A stretch of 64,000 nucleotides of DNA from Blastomyces gilchristii SLH14081. Its lineage: Eukaryota > Ascomycota > Eurotiomycetes > Onygenales > Ajellomycetaceae. The DNA lies in contig NW_003101642.1 of the NCBI RefSeq assembly GCF_000003855.2, forward strand, positions 124,001 to 188,000, in the 5' to 3' direction. Numbering within the stretch: position 1 is the stretch's first letter; each line of letters begins with the position of its first letter. Positions 58,901 to 64,000 of the stretch are shown here, in pieces. The position numbers and the translations under genes were made by a program. The notes below the pieces were generated by a model that ran no database searches, was not told the DNA's origin, and saw nothing but the letters and a program-made list of their open reading frames with translations.

Positions 58901-61900
58901 AACTAATACATTCAATTACACTATATAAAGCATCTTCATGAAAGTGAAACTGATTGATACACAGTGTTAATATATAATAGAGAAATAATAGACTCAGAAC
59001 TCTCTATAAAGAGATAATGAATAAGTATCATTCTGAGACATCAGAAATCAGTGACTTTACATATTCATCTCAAACTTCTTGAGTGCAGGTGTCAGATCAT
59101 GTTTCTTCAAATATAATGAAAATCAGATTGCTTATACTCTCTGAAATACAATTAAACAGAAATACTCTGTCTCAAAAACACAGTTACACTATAAGACAGT
59201 TCTGAAATTCATATTACTTAATAATACATAGGTTACTAATCTACACATATTCTTTGATAAGTTCTGATCTGCTATTATGAAGTTGAAGATGATGAATACT
59301 TTCTCATCAGATGTATGAATATTTGATATCTTCTACTCAGTTCTACTCAACAATTGAAGAAATTATGTTCAGAAGAAGATAGAGAAGATACAAGATTTTA
59401 AATTCACAGCTGTGATTGTAACATGGCGGAACTGAAGCGGTGGCTAGTCAGCAGTGTCATGTAGAGATAGTTGTTTAAGAAGTCATATAAGTGAGCTTGA
59501 CTATCTTACTTGAATAGTGAGCTCATAGACTACAGAGTTATTATGAGAATATCACAGATATAATACTTAGTATACTAAGAAGATTGTATAAGACACACAG
59601 TAACTCTTGTATATATTTCAGTAGAAGAAAAATGAATCACTGACTTCTTTAATAAGAAGTCAGTATCTAGCTATTCTATATAGATAATAAGTGAATACTC
59701 TTCTTTCATTTCATGAGTGAGAATAGCCAGAGTGATACCTCAGTGATGTCTTATTATCAAGAAAGAGTAATTTACTAATCTTATATAAAAGTAGAATTCT
59801 CATATTTATTAATCAGATCTTTCTATAATATATCTGAATAATGTTATAAAGTGATTGAAAACTGATTTAAATAGTCTGCAGAATGAATGAAATCATCTAT
59901 ATAAAAGTAATAAGCTATGTAAAATTATAGCAGAGTCTTGACATGATCAGAAATATAATAATACTCTTCTCTTTAAGAGTATAGTTCTGATACTCTTAAG
60001 ACTATCAGATTAGAAATTATCTTTATTATATAGTAACAGTTATCAACTGATTTGACAGTACATGTGCTGTATATAATATAAAGAAATAGATAAGTTTTTC
60101 TACTGACTGTGTAGATCTTTCTTTTTTCATCTTCATTCAAATTAAATATATAATAAGTGAGTTTCTGATATATCAATTTAAAATGTGAAAAATATAGTTA
60201 ATAAGTGACTTACAGATCTCTCATTATATTTCATTCTATATATAAAATTCTCTGTAAAAGTGATATATTTTTGAAGCAAAGCTAACAGTAGTAATAGAAT
60301 TTTTTAAAAAGATTCTTTTCTTCTATGATACATTTTTCTCCCTTCTTCTTATCTATAATAGTGAGTGCATGAGAGTATCATTCTTGAGAGATAATAAGAG
60401 ACTTATTCTGACATTTTCTAGTGAGTAAACATCTTCATGATGCAGCTGCAGTCTTCATGACTATTAAGAAAGTCAGATTGAAGATGAAGACAGCAGTGTT
60501 AATAAGCTGCAGAAGCATCACTCTTATTATCACATCTTCTCTCTCTTCTGCATCTCTTGCAGTCATGATAATAGTCACTGTGCCTTGCAGTGAGATGTCA
60601 TCTCTTCTATCAGTCAGTTTATCTGTGTTCAGTCTTTCTTCTGTCTCTCTCAGCACTGTTGCAACACCACCCTTTCTCTCAGTTAATATAATAATGTATG
60701 ACTCTATGTGATCATTCAGAGAGAAACTTAGAGAGAGCTTGATTTCAGAGACAGTGACTCTGAGAAGTCTAATCTGTAGTTTCTCTTCTACAGCACATCT
60801 GAGCCCTGCTCAGAATACTGCTAAGTTAAGTTCACAGAATCTCATAGTTTCTTTATCTTCTCTCTGTAAGAAGGCTTCAGTGCAGTCTCTGACTAATATC
60901 ATCACTTATCTATACTATACTAAGCAGCTGAAGAAGAGAGAAATCTTATATACTCACTTCTTCTCTTACTTCTGTTATTTTCATTATACTTATAACAACA
61001 ACTTCTATCTCTCTGTAAGTATTATCTATTCTATAAGAAGATGTTATATCAGCTCTAACAAGAAGCTCAGATACTTAAATAATACAGAGTAAGAGTCTCA
61101 GAGCTTCAAGTGTTGACAGATTTTATCAAGACTGAAGAGATCTCTCTTACTCATCTATAAAAGAAGATGAAAGTATGAATCTCTGAGATAAAAAAACATC
61201 TCAGAATGACTGATCTTAAGAAAAGATTAGTCAGTATCACTGTTAAAAGTATCATAGAGATTAATTACTGATTAAAGAGAATCTTATTTCAGTTGAAGTA
61301 GATAACTGAGATACTTTATAAATTAATAAGTTAATACTTTCAGTATCTCTTATACTCTTCTACAGCATGCTTCTCTGCAGTACTGCAGTGCTAACTTCTT
61401 AACAGATAAAGATATCAGTATTAAAAACTTCAATAGTGAAGAATGAGTTTAATAAGAGTGTAGTTATTAATAAGTAGACTCTGATTTCTCTTTTTACTTT
61501 TTCAGTGAGCTGTAGCTCTATTAGAATAGCAGTAGTTCACAGATTAATAATATTAATCTTTTTATTAATTTTTAATATTTCTTTTCTCTAATCACTTCAG
61601 GAATTTTACACTTGTATAGTTTCATTAAACTTTTAAAAAATTCTTTAAGAGAAAATAGAAGAAGAGTGCTACAGAGTCTATAAAACACTGAGTCACTATT
61701 ATAAGATTATCTCTAAAAAATTCTTTAAGAAAAATAAAAAGTTTTAAACAGTATTTCTTATTCAATGTCTCTGATATATAACAGAGTGATCTCTACTAGT
61801 TATCTCATAGCTTACAATCTCTTTCTCAGTATTTTTCAAATGCTTAAGCAGTTCTTATGAATTCTCTGATAATGAATAATCTTCTTATTTAACAAGATAT

Positions 61901-62689
61901 TGAAGCTTACTGTAATATATTCACTTATTCAATATTTTCTTCATAAGATATTCAGTATCACTCTTAATCTTGATATTATTCAGCTAAGATAGCTCTGTCT
62001 CAGAGTATTACTTATAGAGCTTTAAATAGAAAATGTGAAAAACAGAATAAATTGATTTTAATTCTGAGAATAATTTCAACTTATATATCTGTTTACTTAT
62101 CACTCTTATTACTGAGAAAGATTCTAGTCACTACTCACTGAGCTTCTTACACAGTCTCATTATCTTGATATTCTTTATTAAAGGTAGTAACTTGAATTCC
62201 TCTTATTAAGAACTTTATTGAAAGATGTTTTCAATTATAGTATTCTATCTACTACTTCTAAACATAATGAATACTTTTCATTATCTTCTTATAAATTTTA
62301 TTTAAAAGTTTCAATCTCACTTTTACTTCTGATACTGAGAAATACTCTGTTCTCTGTATCTATTTAATATTCTGACTATCTATTTCTCTCTTTAAAACAT
62401 TATTCATGATATTACTGAGTAATAAAGAATTATATTTATAATAAATATAAAAAGAAGATATCTTTAAGATTACATTCTTTGTATTATTATATACAAATTC
62501 AGTGATCAGAAGATGTTTGAGTTAATCATTCTGAGAATATGAATAGAATACTTAAAGATGCTATTCTAGTGTCTGATTCTGATATTCAGTCTGATCATCT
62601 GTCTGCAGATAAAATACAGTACTGAGAAGATATCTTATTATAAGATGATAATAAAAAGCTGATCAGTATTTACTGATAAAGAGAAATTC

Positions 62690-62890
62690 TTAATCTGTTA
62701 TTAATAATTTCAGAGTACTGTGATTATAAATAATGATATCTAAAAATAGATCAGTTAATTCAGAAACTTTAATCTTTTTATAAGTAGAAATATATCTGAT
62801 TATCTTTATAAAGTAGTTAATAATGATTAAAATTAAGTTATATTCTTTAACTCTTATTGACTTCAGTAGATTAACTATGAAATTTATCAA
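62690..62890 (-). pseudogene. Decayed Ty3/gypsy integrase core
   Basis: Minus-strand reading resembles the gypsy integrase core: INFIVNLLKSI for the usual DFIxxLPxS, LILIIINYFIKIIRYIST for the ILVVVDRxTKxxxYIPT region, and ELTDLFLDIII for the ELAxLFxxxI helix. The catalytic Asp of the first motif reads as Asn, a G-to-A change as RIP makes. Stop codons flank it on both sides. It encodes nothing functional. Confidence 0.75.
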
Positions 62891-63595
62891 TAGATTCTGT
62901 TATGAGCTTTTTAAAATAGGTACTGATATCAACTCACTGTATTACTTATACTATAAAATCTTTATCTTTTAATAGATATTGTAAGTCTTAATATACTCTT
63001 TGATATCTATCTGAAGCTTGTCTTAAATATATTTATATTTTAGAAGCTTCTCAGTCTTCTTTAATCTGAAGTGTTCTGTATAAGAATTATTATAATGAAT
63101 TCTTAATAACTTCTGATGTATCACTCTACTATAAGAGACAAAGACTGAATTATTCAGTAGTAGAAGTTCATATTCTTCTAATTATCAATAACTTAATTTC
63201 TTAGTAACACTGCTCTGCTCAGAGTCTATCTTTTTCAAGTTTAAATCAGATTCTTTCTTCTTCAACTTCTAAATTCAAGCTGTAGTAGAGATATTTCTCT
63301 TCTATAACTTATCAATGAATTTTAAAAGTAGTCAGATTGAAAGATTATAGATTATTTCATTCTTTATCAATTCAATAACAGTAAGATATAATATAAGAAG
63401 CTTATAATCTTCAGTGTCAGTTCTCTGCAGAGATCTGAGTTTTCTTTCATCTTTTATACTAAGTCACACAGCTGTCTTATCAGTACTGTTTCTGAGCTTC
63501 AGAGAACTTTAATTCTCTACAGTCAGCTTCTTCTGCAGTGATAGTAGAGATTCTTTTATAGAATTCTTCTCTATATTAATAATATTATAATTGAG

Positions 63596-63703
63596 CTATC
63601 TAAATAATGTGTCAGTGAGATTAAGCTGATCTGAACAGTATCAGATATAGAAATCATACTCTGAAAGTAGCTTCACTCATCTGACTTGATATTCTGTCAA
63701 GCT
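63596..63703 (-). pseudogene. Decayed Ty3/gypsy RNase H C-terminal segment
   Basis: Minus-strand reading YQVR-stop-VKLLSEYDFYI, then SDQLNLTDTLFR, aligns with the conserved RQxRWxExLSxFxFxIxYRPGxxNxxADALSR stretch that ends gypsy RNase H. The stop sits where Trp is expected (TGG to TGA). Its distance of about 700 bp from the integrase relic and its order match one gypsy pol read right to left, with RT and gag beyond the window. Confidence 0.7.
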
Positions 63704-64000
63704 CTTTGTTATCAAGAAGTAACACAGATTTATATAATCAGTGAGAACTTACACTGAGTACTTACTACTCTGAAGATAATATTATCAGATCTTAAAGAAT
63801 TCAATAATTATTAATATCTTCTAATTATAAGTATTATATCTTCTCTGCATGAGTGATAACTTCTTGAAGAAGAAGATCACTAATCTTCATTTATAGTGTC
63901 TTATAGACTCTATGAAAAAGTCTTCTCTTACAGACAATTCATTATCTGTTTTCTCAGAAGTGATTATCTTCTAATTCTTTCAATATTGAAAGATCTCTGA

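Larger units (their letters stand above)
55992..64000. mobile_element. AT-rich, CpG-poor block of degenerate retroelement sequence
   Basis: About 8 kb with almost no CpG, very high AT and frequent stops in all frames: the look of repeat-induced point mutation in a filamentous ascomycete. No intact gene. Pol-like relics on the minus strand (62690-62890 and 63596-63703) identify at least part as Ty3/gypsy. The block runs past the right edge. Two short patches with normal CG content (58003-58560 and 59421-59460) stand out. The sequence left of about 59.4 kb may be other elements; I could not identify it. Confidence 0.8.

Noticed and set aside
60421..61092. Open frames of 96 and 117 codons in the AT-rich block
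   Set aside because: Biased composition from RIP-like DNA and no domain match. Not real genes.

Overview
The window is nuclear DNA from a filamentous ascomycete. Genes carry many short introns (about 50-290 bp, GT-AG with one GC-AG). The protein set is typical of Eurotiomycetes: RcoA/Tup1, HapE, an Azf1-like zinc-finger factor, a Mei2-like RNA-binding protein and a DUF2015 protein. At about 55.95 kb the sequence switches from GC-balanced, gene-bearing DNA to a very AT-rich, nearly CpG-free block that runs to the right edge. That two-compartment layout with RIP-like decay of Ty3/gypsy elements fits Onygenales such as Blastomyces and its relatives. The genus is an inference.

Layout. 1-2.1 kb: 3' part of the TUP1/rcoA corepressor gene (+). 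2.1-12.2 kb: about 10 kb without a supportable gene. 12.2-13.9: Azf1-like C2H2 factor (+). 15.0-16.1: Flx1-type mitochondrial carrier (-). 16.8-17.3: TOM7 (-), divergent from HSH49/SF3B4 (+, 17.6-18.9). 19.7-20.1: DUF2015 protein (-), divergent from RPL28 (+, 20.9-21.8). 22.8-24.4: malate dehydrogenase (+). 25.2-26.4: TRAPP subunit Trs33 (-). 27.6-29.6: Siz/PIAS SUMO ligase (-), divergent from a small YBL028C-like nucleolar protein (+, 30.2-30.7). 31.3-34.3: GPI7/LAS21 (+). 34.5-35.7: RNase MRP subunit Rmp1 (-). 37.3-40.3: MEI2-like gene (-, 14 exons), divergent from exocyst SEC15 (+, 42.3-45.4, reading frame broken once). 46.1-47.5: HapE (-). 49.6-50.6: FCF2 (+), convergent with purine nucleoside phosphorylase (-, 50.8-52.2). 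52.9-53.8: mitochondrial uS10m/RSM10 (+, N-terminus unresolved). 54.2-55.7: mitochondrial TrpRS (+). 56.0-64.0: RIP-like repeat block with a minus-strand Ty3/gypsy pol relic.

The genes are housekeeping and regulatory loci from unrelated pathways: transcription control, mitochondrial import and translation, rRNA and RNase MRP processing, vesicle tethering, GPI-anchor synthesis and purine salvage. They do not form a metabolic or secondary-metabolite cluster. I saw no tRNA, rRNA, CRISPR or intact mobile element. The most useful results are hand-resolved gene structures (five-exon TOM7, micro-exons in MEI2 and HapE, a GC-AG intron in the SUMO ligase), the broken SEC15 frame, a recurrent palindromic intergenic motif, a long open frame in the MEI2 leader, and the decayed gypsy element with its sharp boundary. 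I did not find a convincing new biological system.
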